In this document: positions 9,197 through 18,522 of the stretch, piece by piece
How positions within the stretch are numbered: position 1 is the first letter of the stretch
Layout of the letters: every line of letters starts with the position of its first letter
Assembly: GCF_002140175.1 (NCBI RefSeq)
Contig: NZ_NGMO01000003.1
Location: forward strand, 54,941-105,793
DNA length: 50,853 nt
DNA from: Candidatus Enterococcus wittei
Lineage (GTDB): Bacteria > Bacillota > Bacilli > Lactobacillales > Enterococcaceae
Reading direction: 5' to 3'
Notes under the pieces: generated by a model
The model's database searches: none
What the model was told of the DNA's origin: nothing
What the model saw: the letters and a program-made list of their open reading frames with translations, nothing else
Position numbers and translations under genes: made by a program

Positions 9197-9625
9197 GGAA
9201 ATTGCCTCCTTAAGCAAAATTATTTGCATGCTTTTCCTTACATCCATATTATGCACCGATTTACAAAAAAAGTCATAGGACTTAAGTAGTAACTTTTTCT
9301 CATTCTCGCGTTGATCTTTCGAATCAAGCATAAGAAAATACAGAAAGTTTCAACAAGTAAATCATAGATGGAAACATTCTATTTACTTACACCAGTTCTT
9401 TTACTTAACTTGTAAAAACAAAGTGTTCCTCTCATCGCTATCTTTAAATAACGGATGAAAGCATCAAAAAAACTTCTAGAATTGAGTCAACTGTTTTCCC
9501 CTTTTACTCAGTTTTCTCCTATTGATACCCTTACATTCTTCTAAAAAAAACTGAGACATCAGTCGATTTGACAAACGTCCCAGTTTTTTTCTCCTACATA
9601 TTAGCAATTGTGCTCTATTTCTATT
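9197..9625. other. Intergenic region upstream of liaX
   Basis: This 429-base gap has no supported gene. It contains the leader of liaX and a weak promoter candidate (ATGACT at 9271-9276, 17 bases, CATAAT at 9248-9253, minus strand). The poor -35 would suit a gene needing an activator such as LiaR. The terminator of phoU lies at 9543-9590. I could not identify a LiaR box with confidence. Confidence 0.45.
9543..9590 (-). terminator. Terminator of the pst-phoU operon
   Basis: On the minus strand AAACTGGGAC pairs with GTCTCAGTTT (one G-U pair) and is followed by TTTTTTTT. It lies just after the phoU stop codon at 9626. Confidence 0.75.
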
Positions 9626-10303
9626 TTAAAACATTTCATCATGATGAGAATTCAATTCTGTAATTTTACCAGTTGCTAAGTAGACGATCCATTCACAAAT
9701 ATTTGTGACATAATCACCAATTCGTTCTAGATAGCTGGCCACATTCACATAGTCAGTCCCACTAATGACCGTTTCTGGATTTGATTGCATATTTTTGATC
9801 GTTGTTTCATAGATGCGGTGGAAATAGTCATTGACTCGTTGATCCATATTTGCAATCGTCCGCGCATCTTTTTCATCTGTTTTCACGTAAGCAACCAATA
9901 CATTATCCACCATTTTCTTCACATAATCAGACATGTCCGAGATCTCTTTTTCTATTTCTGGAATTCTCGTTTCTCCTTTGAGACGGATCGTTGATTTTGC
10001 AATAGAAACTGCATGATCAGCCATACGCTCCAAATCGGAACTTGCTTTCATGACCGTAATGATTGTTCGTAGATCTGTAGTAACAGGTTGTTGTAAAGCA
10101 ATCATTTCAAAACTTTTTTTCTCTAAACGTGTCTCCATGTCATTGATTTTAATATCATTTTCAATCACTTCTGTCGCAAGTGTTTTGTCATGCTTGGTAT
10201 ATGAGCGAACAGATTTATGCACGGCATTACTTACCATCATCCCCATCTCATAAAATTGATTATGAAGGTTAAGTAACTCTTCTTCAAATTGCGTTCGTAA
10301 CAT
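9626..10303 (-). CDS. phoU: Phosphate signalling protein PhoU
   Basis: PhoU links the Pst transporter to the PhoR sensor and represses phosphate-starvation signalling. The 225-residue all-helical protein shows two PhoU repeats, each with the acidic metal-binding pattern: DLERMADHAVSIAK in the first half and YLERIGDYVTNICEW in the second. The start at 10303 has an AAGGAGG site. It is the last gene of pstS-C-A-B-B-phoU, 12 bases after the second pstB. Confidence 0.95.
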   Translation of the reverse strand: MLRTQFEEELLNLHNQFYEMGMMVSNAVHKSVRSYTKHDKTLATEVIENDIKINDMETRLEKKSFEMIALQQPVTTDLRTIITVMKASSDLERMADHAVSIAKSTIRLKGETRIPEIEKEISDMSDYVKKMVDNVLVAYVKTDEKDARTIANMDQRVNDYFHRIYETTIKNMQSNPETVISGTDYVNVASYLERIGDYVTNICEWIVYLATGKITELNSHHDEMF

Positions 10304-10315
10304 TACATTTCCTCC

Positions 10316-11074
10316 TTATCCAAATCGTCCTGATATATAATCTTCGGTTTCTTTTTTCTCTGGATTCATGAAAATCTTTTTTGTTTTATCAAATTCGATC
10401 AAATTACCATCTAAGAAGAAAGCCGTCTTATCTGAAATACGTGATGCTTGAGACATGTTGTGGGTCACGATGATCATTGTATATCGCTCACGCAATTCTA
10501 ACAGCATACTCTCGATTTTCCCAGTAGAAACTGGATCTAATGCACTCGTTGGTTCATCTAATAAGATGATCTCTGGATTTACTGCTAATACCCGAGCAAT
10601 ACAAACCCGTTGTTGTTGTCCACCAGATAAAGACAGTGCACTCTTATGCAATTTATCTTTCACATCGTCCCAAACAGAAGCAGCCTTTAGACTTTCTTCC
10701 ACAACTTGGTCCAGCACACGTTTATCTTTTTCACCTTTAAGTCTTAATCCATAAATGACATTTTCATAAATCGAGAATGGAAATGGATTTGGTTGTTGGA
10801 AGACCATGCCGATTTCTTTACGTAAATCGACAATATCTGTTTTTGGTCCGTAAATATCTTTTCCTTTATAAACAACACTACCTGTAATCGTCACTCCAGG
10901 GATCAAATCATTCATTCGATTCAATGAGCGTAAATAAGTTGATTTCCCACAACCCGATGGACCAATCATTGCCGTGATTTCCCCTTTATTAAAGCTCAAA
11001 TCAATCCCTTTCAGTGCTTCTTTTTCCCCATAATAGAGATGAAGATCTTTTGATGAGATAATTTCTTTTGTCAT
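10316..11074 (-). CDS. pstB: Phosphate ABC transporter ATP-binding protein (second pstB copy)
   Basis: This is the ATPase subunit of the PstSCAB phosphate importer. The 252-residue protein has Walker [20 protein letters not shown], the signature [16 protein letters not shown], Walker [14 protein letters not shown] and the switch histidine in [11 protein letters not shown]. The D-loop and length match PstB. The start has GGAGG upstream. It follows a second pstB (11090-11896) and differs from it along much of its length, so the pair is an old duplication rather than a recent one. Tandem pstB genes are common in streptococci and enterococci; which one drives transport cannot be told here. Confidence 0.95.
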   Translation of the reverse strand: MTKEIISSKDLHLYYGEKEALKGIDLSFNKGEITAMIGPSGCGKSTYLRSLNRMNDLIPGVTITGSVVYKGKDIYGPKTDIVDLRKEIGMVFQQPNPFPFSIYENVIYGLRLKGEKDKRVLDQVVEESLKAASVWDDVKDKLHKSALSLSGGQQQRVCIARVLAVNPEIILLDEPTSALDPVSTGKIESMLLELRERYTMIIVTHNMSQASRISDKTAFFLDGNLIEFDKTKKIFMNPEKKETEDYISGRFG

Positions 11075-11089
11075 AGCGTGGCCTCCGTC

Positions 11090-11896
11090 TTAACCAAAAT
11101 GACCGGATACGTAGTCTTCCGTCGCCTGGATTTTTGGTCTAGTAAATATCTTATTCGTTTTATCATACTCGATCACATTTCCTAAGTAGAAGAAGGCGGT
11201 GTAATCACTGATACGGGCAGCTTGCTGCATGTTATGTGTCACAATGATGATCGTATAATCTTCTTTTAGATTAACCAGTGTTTCTTCCACTGTCCCTGTA
11301 GATATTGGATCTAATGCACTTGCTGGTTCATCAAGTAGTAAGATATCTGGTTTCATGGCAATCGCTCGTGCAATACACAACCGTTGTTGCTGTCCGCCAG
11401 ACAACGCTAAGGCGCTCTTATTCAAGCTATCTTTCACTTGATCCCAAAGAGCTGCTTGTTTCAAGCTTGTTTCTACGATTTCATCTAATTTATGTTTATC
11501 TTTTTCACCATGTTGCTTCAAGGCAAATGTAATATTGTCATAGATTGATTTACTAAATGGATTTGGGCGTTGAAAAACCATGCCGATCCTTTTACGCATT
11601 TCGTATACATCGATTTGCGGAGCATTGACATCTACGTCTTTATACATGATTTTTCCAGTGATTTTGGTATTGGCAATCCCGTCATTCATCCGATTCAACG
11701 AACGTAGATAAGTGGACTTCCCACAACCAGAAGGTCCAATCAAAGCCGTAATTTTATTTTTTTCAAATTCCAGATCGACACCTTTGATAGCTTCGTTGTC
11801 TCCATACCAAACATGTAGATCATCTGTATATAACGCAACATCTTTTTCTTGACCCATGGTGATGATGTTGGTTTCATTCAAATTATATTCTTTCAT
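11090..11896 (-). CDS. pstB: Phosphate ABC transporter ATP-binding protein (first pstB copy)
   Basis: A 268-residue ATPase with Walker [20 protein letters not shown], signature [18 protein letters not shown], Walker [14 protein letters not shown] and switch region [12 protein letters not shown]. Compared with its downstream paralogue it has an N-terminal extension of about 17 residues ([17 protein letters not shown]), and Ala replaces Thr in the DEPxSALD segment. The start has an AAGGAG site, though an internal ATG at codon 14 could also serve. It lies between pstA and the second pstB with short gaps. Confidence 0.94.
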   Translation of the reverse strand: MKEYNLNETNIITMGQEKDVALYTDDLHVWYGDNEAIKGVDLEFEKNKITALIGPSGCGKSTYLRSLNRMNDGIANTKITGKIMYKDVDVNAPQIDVYEMRKRIGMVFQRPNPFSKSIYDNITFALKQHGEKDKHKLDEIVETSLKQAALWDQVKDSLNKSALALSGGQQQRLCIARAIAMKPDILLLDEPASALDPISTGTVEETLVNLKEDYTIIIVTHNMQQAARISDYTAFFYLGNVIEYDKTNKIFTRPKIQATEDYVSGHFG

Positions 11897-11910
11897 TTCA
11901 CATCTTCTCC

Positions 11911-12795
11911 TTAGGCTGAAGTCATTTTACGGTGCAGGCGTTTTCCAAGAGCACGCGCGCCAAAATTGAATAGCAACACTGCAATGATCAACACAGCAGA
12001 AGCTCCTGCTGAAACGGATACACCATCTGGCATCGTTCCTTCTGTATTGATTTTCCAAATATGGACAGCCAGTGTTTCAGCTTGTCGGAAAATACTGATA
12101 GGACTAGAAACACTTAATGGGTTCCAGTTCGAAAAGTCAAGAGCTGGTGCACTTTGACCAGCTGTATAGATCAATGCAGCTGCTTCCCCAAAGATACGAC
12201 CTGAACTTAAGATCACACCGGTTAAGATACCTGGAGTGGCTTCTGGTACCACCACACGCAAGACCGTTTCCCAACGTGATAATCCTAACGCTAGACCTGC
12301 TTCACGTTGTGTATAGTGAACAGCTTGTAAAGATTCTTCAACTGTGCGTGTTAGTAGTGGCAAATTAAACACAGTCAACGCTAAAGCACCTGAAATAATC
12401 GAGAATCCATATTGGAACTGGATAACAAATACCAAGAAACCAAATAGACCGACGACAACAGATGGTAAAGAACTAAGGATCTCAATTGATGTCCGAATAA
12501 CATCAGTCAACCAGTTTTTACCAGCATATTCAGATAAATAGATCCCAGCACCAAGTGAAAGTGGAAAACTAATAATCATGGTGATGATCAATAAATAAAT
12601 TGAGTTAAACAGTTGGATCCCAATCCCACCGCCTTCTTGATAGGCTTTTGAAGGCTCTGTCAAGAATGACCAAGAGATGTGAGGGATTCCTCGAACAAGA
12701 ATATACAGCAGTAAAGCTGCTAATATCAAAACGATAACTCCTGAGATGGTGTACAGGACACCCGTTGCCACTTTATCGGAACGTTTTGCATTCAT
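11911..12795 (-). CDS. pstA: Phosphate ABC transporter permease PstA
   Basis: PstA is one of the two membrane-spanning subunits of the high-affinity phosphate importer. The 294-residue protein has six hydrophobic segments and the ABC-permease coupling loop [20 protein letters not shown], which contacts the ATPase. The C-terminus is basic. Its ATG overlaps the stop of pstC by one base (TAATG), so the two permeases are translationally coupled. Confidence 0.94.
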   Translation of the reverse strand: MNAKRSDKVATGVLYTISGVIVLILAALLLYILVRGIPHISWSFLTEPSKAYQEGGGIGIQLFNSIYLLIITMIISFPLSLGAGIYLSEYAGKNWLTDVIRTSIEILSSLPSVVVGLFGFLVFVIQFQYGFSIISGALALTVFNLPLLTRTVEESLQAVHYTQREAGLALGLSRWETVLRVVVPEATPGILTGVILSSGRIFGEAAALIYTAGQSAPALDFSNWNPLSVSSPISIFRQAETLAVHIWKINTEGTMPDGVSVSAGASAVLIIAVLLFNFGARALGKRLHRKMTSA

Positions 12796-13715
12796 TATTT
12801 CAGTTCTCCTTTCTTACCAATCATCCGAATAACGATGTTAAAGAATAATGACATGAATAACAGGATCAATGCTAATGACCAAAGAACATTATTCTCAACA
12901 GTTCCCATGATCGTATTTCCGATACCCATGGTCAAGATAGAAGTTAAAGTAGAAGCTGGTGTTGTAAGACTAGTTGGCATCAATGCGGCATTCCCTATAA
13001 CCATTTGAATCGCTAATGCTTCACCAAATGCACGAGCCATACCAAAAACGATCGCAGTCAAGATACCAGGTACAGCTGCTCGTAAAACGACTTTATAAAT
13101 TGTTTGCCATCTCGTTGCACCTAATGCTAGAGATGCTTCACGATAATGTCTTGGCACAGCTTTTAAAGCATCCACGGTCATAGTCGTCACCGTTGGTAAG
13201 ATCATGACGAAAAGGACAAATGTTCCGGCCAAGATCCCGAATCCAGTACCACCGAAAATATTACGAATAAATGGTACGATCACTGATAAACCGATAAATC
13301 CATAAACGACAGATGGAATTCCTACAAGAAGTTCAATGACAGGTTGTAACACCTTCGTTCCATTTTTTGGAGAAATTTCTGTCATAAAGACCGCTGCCCC
13401 AATGGCAAAAGGCGTGGCAATAATTGCGGATAAGAACGTTACAATAAAAGAACCTGCGATCATTGGTAAAGCTCCTACCATTGGTTTCCCGTCAGGACCT
13501 ACCGCACTTGGATTCCAAGTTGTTCCAAATAAGAAATCAAACACATTGATTTTATCTACAAAGAATGTAGCAAGTCCTTTGCTGGCAACAAAATAAAAAA
13601 TGGCTAAAACAACCACTACGATCAATGCAATACACAAAAAGCTAATAAACTTTCCGCGTTGTTCCATTTTCGAGCGCTTGGATTTTGTTAATAATATTTT
13701 TTTTACATCTTCCAC
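12795..13715 (-). CDS. pstC: Phosphate ABC transporter permease PstC
   Basis: PstC pairs with PstA in the membrane. It has six hydrophobic segments and the permease coupling loop EASLALGATRWQTIYKVVL. I choose the GTG at 13715 as start (306 residues): the only good ribosome site, AGGGAGG, lies seven bases upstream of it. An ATG seven codons earlier would put that Shine-Dalgarno inside the coding region and has no site of its own. The N-terminal ~30 residues are basic and cytoplasmic. Candidate PHO-box repeats lie just upstream (13789-13825). Confidence 0.93.
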   Translation of the reverse strand: MEDVKKILLTKSKRSKMEQRGKFISFLCIALIVVVVLAIFYFVASKGLATFFVDKINVFDFLFGTTWNPSAVGPDGKPMVGALPMIAGSFIVTFLSAIIATPFAIGAAVFMTEISPKNGTKVLQPVIELLVGIPSVVYGFIGLSVIVPFIRNIFGGTGFGILAGTFVLFVMILPTVTTMTVDALKAVPRHYREASLALGATRWQTIYKVVLRAAVPGILTAIVFGMARAFGEALAIQMVIGNAALMPTSLTTPASTLTSILTMGIGNTIMGTVENNVLWSLALILLFMSLFFNIVIRMIGKKGELK

Positions 13716-13788
13716 AGATGATTCCTCCCTAGTCATTTAACATACTCATACAGTCTACTAAGTGAACATCAATTTGATTTTAATAACA

Positions 13789-13825
13789 TGTAAAATTTAT
13801 GCTAAGTTTGTAAATTTTTTGTAAA
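13789..13825 (-). promoter_or_regulatory. Candidate PhoP (PHO-box) repeats between pstS and pstC
   Basis: On the minus strand TTTACA occurs at 13820-13825 and 13809-13814, eleven bases apart, and again at 13789-13794, with a near-match TTAGCA between. Bacillus PhoP boxes are TT(A/C/T)ACA repeats at about 11-base spacing, which fits. No such repeat is seen upstream of pstS, which is unexpected. Function is inference. Confidence 0.45.
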
Positions 13826-13830
13826 GATGA

Positions 13831-14685
13831 TTAATTTACAAGGTTGCCTTCCCAATCACGTTCTACTTTCATGTCTGAGACAGGGATATAGCCTAGTTCA
13901 CCAACGATATTCTTTTGGACATCTTCAGATAGCATGTAAGCCAAGAAGTCTTTCGTTAATTGATCTGTTTCTTTTTTTGTATACATATGTTCATAAGCCC
14001 AAATCGTCCAATCATTGGTCGTCACATTTTCATCAGTTGGTTCTACGCCGTCGATGTTCAATGTCGCTACGTCTTCTGTCACATATGAAAAGGCCACATA
14101 GCTGATGGCTCCAGGTGTGTCTGCTACAATTTGTCGCACCATACCACTAGAATCTTGTTCTTGCGCACGTATCGCTGTTTCACCATCTAACACCCATCTT
14201 TCGAAGGTTGCACGTGTACCGCTACCTGCTGCGCGATTCAAAATGACAATTCGTTGGTCTTTGCCACCCAATTGGTTCCAATTTGTGATTTCTCCGGTAA
14301 ATATTTTCTTTAAGTTTTCCATTGAAATATCTTTGACACCCACGCCTTTATTCACAATTGGCGTTATTCCTACTACAGCCACACGATGATCAATGAGCGC
14401 TGCAGCATCGATACCAGATTTTTCTTCTGCAAATACGTCTGAGTTACCGATTTCGACAGCTCCTGATTGTACTTGAGACAAACCTGTTCCACTTCCGCCT
14501 CCTTGCACGTTGATAAACTTGCCAGGATTTTGAGCCTGGTACGACTCTGCCACCGTTTCAACAAGAGGTTGTAGGGCTGATGAGCCAACTGCTGTGATTG
14601 ATTCCCCTTGATCGACCCATTTAGAACAACCAGTCATCAGAATAATTACAGCAATTATTGGGATAAATAAGCTAATTTTTTTCAT
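13831..14685 (-). CDS. pstS: Phosphate-binding lipoprotein PstS
   Basis: This is the extracellular, lipid-anchored phosphate-binding protein that delivers phosphate to PstCA. The 284-residue precursor has a signal peptide with lipobox LMTGC, Cys20 being the lipidation site. The phosphate-binding segments follow: TAVGSSALQPLVE near the N-terminus, GGGSGTGL, and NRAAGSGTRATFE in the middle. The start at 14685 has AAGGAG upstream. It is the first gene of the operon; a promoter candidate lies at 14717-14745. Confidence 0.95.
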   Translation of the reverse strand: MKKISLFIPIIAVIILMTGCSKWVDQGESITAVGSSALQPLVETVAESYQAQNPGKFINVQGGGSGTGLSQVQSGAVEIGNSDVFAEEKSGIDAAALIDHRVAVVGITPIVNKGVGVKDISMENLKKIFTGEITNWNQLGGKDQRIVILNRAAGSGTRATFERWVLDGETAIRAQEQDSSGMVRQIVADTPGAISYVAFSYVTEDVATLNIDGVEPTDENVTTNDWTIWAYEHMYTKKETDQLTKDFLAYMLSEDVQKNIVGELGYIPVSDMKVERDWEGNLVN

Positions 14686-14716
14686 TAGAAATCTCCTTCA
14701 ATCCTAAAGTACATTC

Positions 14717-14745
14717 ATTTTAACATGTTCATTCTAGCTTGAAAA
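14717..14745 (-). promoter_or_regulatory. Candidate promoter of the pst operon
   Basis: On the minus strand TTTTCA at 14740-14745, a 17-base spacer, and TAAAAT at 14717-14722. The -10 is good, the -35 weak. It lies about 30 bases before the pstS start codon. Confidence 0.5.
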
Positions 14746-14816
14746 TGAATTGATTTTATTAAATAACATAAAAATAAATAATATTATAAAAAACACTATC
14801 TCATTATTTTTTTCTA

Positions 14817-15021
14817 TGCTATACTGTCTTTGAAATGTGTCTCTTTAACAAGCAAACATTAGCTTATTTCTTGCTTTCCCCAAAAACAAGAAATACCCCA
14901 AAAGTTAATTTCCGCTCTTGCGAGACGCTTTCTCCATTTCTGGCGAACGTTTTTCAGAAATGGCCCCGATAAAAAAGGACGTGAACAGCTCATTCATATG
15001 AGTCAGTTTCATGTCCTTTTT
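14817..15021 (+). ncRNA. Candidate intergenic small RNA
   Basis: An extended -10 element, TGCTATACT, lies at 14817-14825 on the plus strand. Downstream are two perfect 8-bp inverted repeats: ATTTCTTG/CAAGAAAT near 14875-14906 and CATTTCTG/CAGAAATG near 14934-14962. A T-tailed hairpin, which also serves cls on the other strand, ends the unit at about 15021. That would give an RNA of ~190 bases. No -35 and no conserved RNA family is recognised, so this is a pattern-based guess. Confidence 0.3.
14970..15021 (-). terminator. Bidirectional terminator downstream of cls
   Basis: AAAAAAGGACGTGAAC and its near-complement TTTCATGTCCTTTTTT form a stem around a ~20-base loop, with T-runs in both directions. 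It directly follows the cls stop codon. Confidence 0.8.
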
Positions 15022-15032
15022 TGTCACTTCAT

Positions 15033-16481
15033 TTACAAAAGTGGCGAGACTAATCGAGCTAAGCCCTCTTTTAATTTAATAAGCATCCCACGTTGTTCAT
15101 ACAGTTCCTTTGTCAATTGTTTTGAGACTTTTGAATCATCAAAAAACGTAGTTCTCACTTGTGTTGCCATTCGTTCATCATAAATCAGTGCATTGACTTC
15201 AAAATCTAAACGAAAAGATCGCACATCAATATTTGCTGATCCTACCGAAACGATGCCACTATCGATGATCATTGTTTTCGCATGGATAAAGCCATTTTCA
15301 TATGTTTCTATAATTGCCCCATATTGAATCAATTCCGCTGCAAAGGAATAAGTTGCCCAATATACTAAAGGATGATCCGGCTTATTCGGTATTTGAAGAT
15401 GAACTTTTACTCCCGAAAGCAAGGCCAGTTTTAATGCCTCATGAATGGATTCATCAGGTATATAATAAGGTGTTTGGATCAGGATCTCTCGTTTAGCTAA
15501 AGAAATCATTTTAAGATAGGTCATTTTGATCTGTTCATGTTCTGAGTCTGGTCCACTAGTGACGATTTGCATGGCAATACTTCCCGTTGATTCCATCGTA
15601 GGGAAGAAACGAGGCTCATAGCTGACTTCTCTAGCATTTTGTGAATTCCAGTCCATCAGAAAACGATTTTGCAAAGCATAGACTGCTTCACCATAGATCC
15701 GCAGATGATTATCTCGCCAATAACCAAATTTTTTCACTAGTCCTAGGTATTCATTACCAACGTTAAAGCCCCCTGTATAGCCAATATGGCCATCAATCAC
15801 CACAATCTTGCGGTGATTACGATAATTGATTCTTGGATTTAAATAAGGAACAAAGAGCGGGAAAAAGAAGGCCACTTCTCCTCCAGCTATCTTCAATTCA
15901 TGAAAGAACTTTGAAGAAACTTGGGTCGATCCCCAAGCATCTAGCAACACACGTACTTTTACCCCACGACGTGCTGCTTCAGTCAATGCTTCACAGACCT
16001 CCAAACCTAACATGTCACTTCGATAAATGTAGTACTGCAAGTGGATGTGGTCTTTCGCCTGTTTGATATCTTCGATCAGCGCATCAAATTTTTCTCGTCC
16101 ATCTGTAAATAGTTGGACATCATTTCTAGATGTATACAATGTACTTTCAAATACGGTCAACATATAAATCAATTGCTTCACATCCACCTGACCTGTGGGT
16201 GGATGTGGATATAAGCCGCGCATCAACGCTTGCTTGTCTTCTTCAATTTCTAGATTTTTCCCGATTTTCCCTTGGATTTTCAAATCAAAAATCTTGTCTT
16301 TTGAAATCCCTCTTCCAAAGAAAATGTAGAGAATAAAGCCAACGATTGGAATGAACATCAAAACTAACAACCAGGCCCATGTCTGAGCCGTTTCTTTTCT
16401 TTCACGAAAGACAATGATGATTGACAGTAATATGTTCGTAATCAAAATGACTGTAAAAAAATTTTCAACAATAATACCCAT
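15033..16481 (-). CDS. cls: Cardiolipin synthase
   Basis: Cardiolipin synthase joins two phosphatidylglycerol molecules into cardiolipin and glycerol at the membrane. The 482-residue protein starts with two membrane helices separated by a short loop. It contains both phospholipase-D catalytic motifs: NHRKIVVIDGHIGYTGG in the middle and FIHAKTMIIDSGIVSVGSAN near the C-terminus. The start has an AGAGGTG site. Mutations in enterococcal cls are linked to daptomycin resistance (known for the family). It is monocistronic here, close to the pst operon and in the same chromosome arm as liaXYZ. Confidence 0.95.
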   Translation of the reverse strand: MGIIVENFFTVILITNILLSIIIVFRERKETAQTWAWLLVLMFIPIVGFILYIFFGRGISKDKIFDLKIQGKIGKNLEIEEDKQALMRGLYPHPPTGQVDVKQLIYMLTVFESTLYTSRNDVQLFTDGREKFDALIEDIKQAKDHIHLQYYIYRSDMLGLEVCEALTEAARRGVKVRVLLDAWGSTQVSSKFFHELKIAGGEVAFFFPLFVPYLNPRINYRNHRKIVVIDGHIGYTGGFNVGNEYLGLVKKFGYWRDNHLRIYGEAVYALQNRFLMDWNSQNAREVSYEPRFFPTMESTGSIAMQIVTSGPDSEHEQIKMTYLKMISLAKREILIQTPYYIPDESIHEALKLALLSGVKVHLQIPNKPDHPLVYWATYSFAAELIQYGAIIETYENGFIHAKTMIIDSGIVSVGSANIDVRSFRLDFEVNALIYDERMATQVRTTFFDDSKVSKQLTKELYEQRGMLIKLKEGLARLVSPLL

Positions 16482-16852
16482 AGCTTCACCTCTTCATTTG
16501 ACTACCTTCTTAAGAATAGCGAAGTTATTTTTTAAAGTAAAGAAAAAGTAACATTTTTCTTTCTGACCAAGGCAAAGCGACACTTCTAGAAAGATATTTT
16601 AAACTTCAAAATAGTTGATTTGTTTTTACCTTATCCTATTAATCCCACTATTAAAAAATAATAAAATAGAGAACTTACCCAAACTTTTACATTTCAGCTT
16701 ATGATTTACCATGAAAAGTCTAGCTTACAAAAATAAAAAAATGAACAGAAAGATTTCTTTCTGTCCATCCATAGTTCCACGATTTATTTCTATCCATGAA
16801 CACTAGATAAAGGAATTGCGCTCCTTTGACCCTGTATGTTCACGAATAAAGA
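16482..16852. other. Intergenic region between ftsX and cls
   Basis: This 371-base AT-rich gap contains the upstream region of cls and the terminator of ftsEX. No gene-like frame or clear promoter stands out. Confidence 0.5.
16728..16764 (-). terminator. Terminator downstream of ftsX
   Basis: On the minus strand ACAGAAAGA and TCTTTCTGT pair with a small loop and are followed by TCATTTTTTTATTTTTG. It lies about 90 bases after the ftsX stop codon. Confidence 0.75.
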
Positions 16853-17737
16853 TTAAAATTTCAAGAATCTTCTCATTGAAATAATGGAACCTAGTGATCC
16901 AATAATGATACCGATACCTGCCATCAAGAGATTGATCTTCCAGATGATTTCATTTGGTTGAATCAAAGAATAATGGGAACGCAATAATGATGGATTGATC
17001 ATTCGGAAAATCTCACTATAACCAAAAGTCATGATCAAGATCGGAATGATTGAACCAATCAACCCGATCCAACCGCCTTCTAAGAAGAATGGCCAACGAA
17101 TATAACCATTTTTTGCACCCACTAAACGCATGATCTGGATTTCTCTTTGACGCGATAAGATCGTGATACGAATAGTATTAGAGATTAAGAACATTGCCAC
17201 AAATAAGAGTAACGCTGCAGCAGCTAATCCCCAAGTCCGTACAGCAGCAGCAATTTGGAAAATTCGATCCGAAGATGTCCCACCATAATCTGATCGGAAC
17301 ACATTTTTTAGCTTAGCAGCTGCTTCAGATACTTCTTTCGTATGTGAAGGTGCAGTAGCCCTAACCACATATACATCATAAAGTGGGTTACCATCTCCTT
17401 CAAACAAACTCCAAGAATCACCCATAGCGTCTTGGATCTTTTTCAATTCTTGATCTTTACTTGAGAAGGACACGTTCTTCACATGATCCAATTCATTCAA
17501 TTCTTTTTCTAATGTTTTCATATCTTTCTCATTGGTTCCTATATCAACGAAAACCGACACATCGACATTGTTTTCAACATCTTCAGCGAGTTTCGTCGCA
17601 TTCAAGATGATCCCCATAAATACCCCCACAAGAGTCAGGGTAATCGTAACTGCACTGACCGACGCAATCGTCATCCAGCCGTTACGTTTTAAACTTTTGA
17701 TACTTTCTAATACATGGCGGAAAAAGGTTCTAATCAT
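16853..17737 (-). CDS. ftsX: Cell-division ABC transporter permease FtsX
   Basis: FtsX is the membrane partner of FtsE; in Firmicutes the complex activates peptidoglycan hydrolases such as PcsB/CwlO at the septum. I use the ATG at 17737 (MIRTFFRHVLESIKSLKRNG), giving 294 residues, as in homologues; an ATG three codons earlier lies only three bases from the AAGGAG site and cannot be excluded. There is one N-terminal membrane helix, an extracellular loop of about 100 residues, and three C-terminal helices including the FtsX domain (RQREIQIMRLVGAKNGYIRW). It overlaps the end of ftsE by eight bases. Confidence 0.94.
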   Translation of the reverse strand: MIRTFFRHVLESIKSLKRNGWMTIASVSAVTITLTLVGVFMGIILNATKLAEDVENNVDVSVFVDIGTNEKDMKTLEKELNELDHVKNVSFSSKDQELKKIQDAMGDSWSLFEGDGNPLYDVYVVRATAPSHTKEVSEAAAKLKNVFRSDYGGTSSDRIFQIAAAVRTWGLAAAALLLFVAMFLISNTIRITILSRQREIQIMRLVGAKNGYIRWPFFLEGGWIGLIGSIIPILIMTFGYSEIFRMINPSLLRSHYSLIQPNEIIWKINLLMAGIGIIIGSLGSIISMRRFLKF

Positions 17738-18416
17738 CGTATCCATATTCTCCTTCCGCTTGGTCACGAATAATCCGACCATTCTCTATGGCAATCACTC
17801 GATGACGAATGGTATTAACGATATTACTATTGTGGGTTGCCATTACCACTGTTGTCCCTTGAGCGTTGATGCGATCTAATAATTTCATGATCTCCCAAGA
17901 GTTTTCTGGATCTAAGTTCCCTGTAGGTTCATCTGCAATCAACACTTTAGGTGTGTTGACGATGGCTCTAGCAATCGATACACGTTGTTGCTCCCCACCG
18001 GATAATTCACTAGGAAATACGCGAACCTTATGTTTTAGGCCAACCAGATCCAACACTTCCATCACTCGTTTTTTGATATCTCGAGGTTTTCTGCCGATTA
18101 CCTGCATAGCATAAGCGACATTTTCATATACAGTTTTCCGTGGAAGCAGTTTATAATCCTGGAATACGACACCAATCTCACGTCGTAAAAGAGGGACTTC
18201 ACGATCTTTGATTTTCATTAAATCATGACCTGCAACATTCAATGTTCCTTTTGAAGCTTTTTCTTCTCGATACATCAGTTTAATGAATGTAGATTTACCA
18301 GCCCCAGATGGACCTACCACATACACAAATTCCCCTTGATCAATCACAATCGAGAGATTTCGGATTGCTGTAGTACCATTTGAGTACTTCTTCATTACAT
18401 CCTTCATTTCAATCAT
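17730..18416 (-). CDS. ftsE: Cell-division ATP-binding protein FtsE
   Basis: This is the cytoplasmic ATPase of the FtsEX complex. The 228-residue protein has Walker A GPSGAGKSTFIK, the FtsE-typical VFQDYKLLP segment, signature ELSGGEQQRVSIARAI, Walker B VLIADEPTGNLDPENS and switch histidine VVMATHNSNIV. The start has a GGAGAG site. It lies about 105 bases after prfB, and ftsX overlaps its end. Confidence 0.96.
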   Translation of the reverse strand: MIEMKDVMKKYSNGTTAIRNLSIVIDQGEFVYVVGPSGAGKSTFIKLMYREEKASKGTLNVAGHDLMKIKDREVPLLRREIGVVFQDYKLLPRKTVYENVAYAMQVIGRKPRDIKKRVMEVLDLVGLKHKVRVFPSELSGGEQQRVSIARAIVNTPKVLIADEPTGNLDPENSWEIMKLLDRINAQGTTVVMATHNSNIVNTIRHRVIAIENGRIIRDQAEGEYGYDD

Positions 18417-18522
18417 GGCGTTCTCTCCATATCTTTTCAGTCTTTAGTCATTATAGCATGGGAATGTTTCAACTTCCTTGCGAAACCTTACAATTTTGTT
18501 TCAATTCTCAACGAAACATTTA

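Larger units (their letters stand above)
14686..15032. other. Intergenic region between pstS and cls
   Basis: No protein gene is supported. The region holds the pstS promoter candidate, a possible plus-strand small RNA and the cls terminator, each described separately. Confidence 0.6.

Noticed and set aside
9197-9331. A longer LiaX start at 9331
   Set aside because: The 45 extra residues lack a ribosome site and family similarity, whereas AAGGAGG precedes the ATG at 9196.
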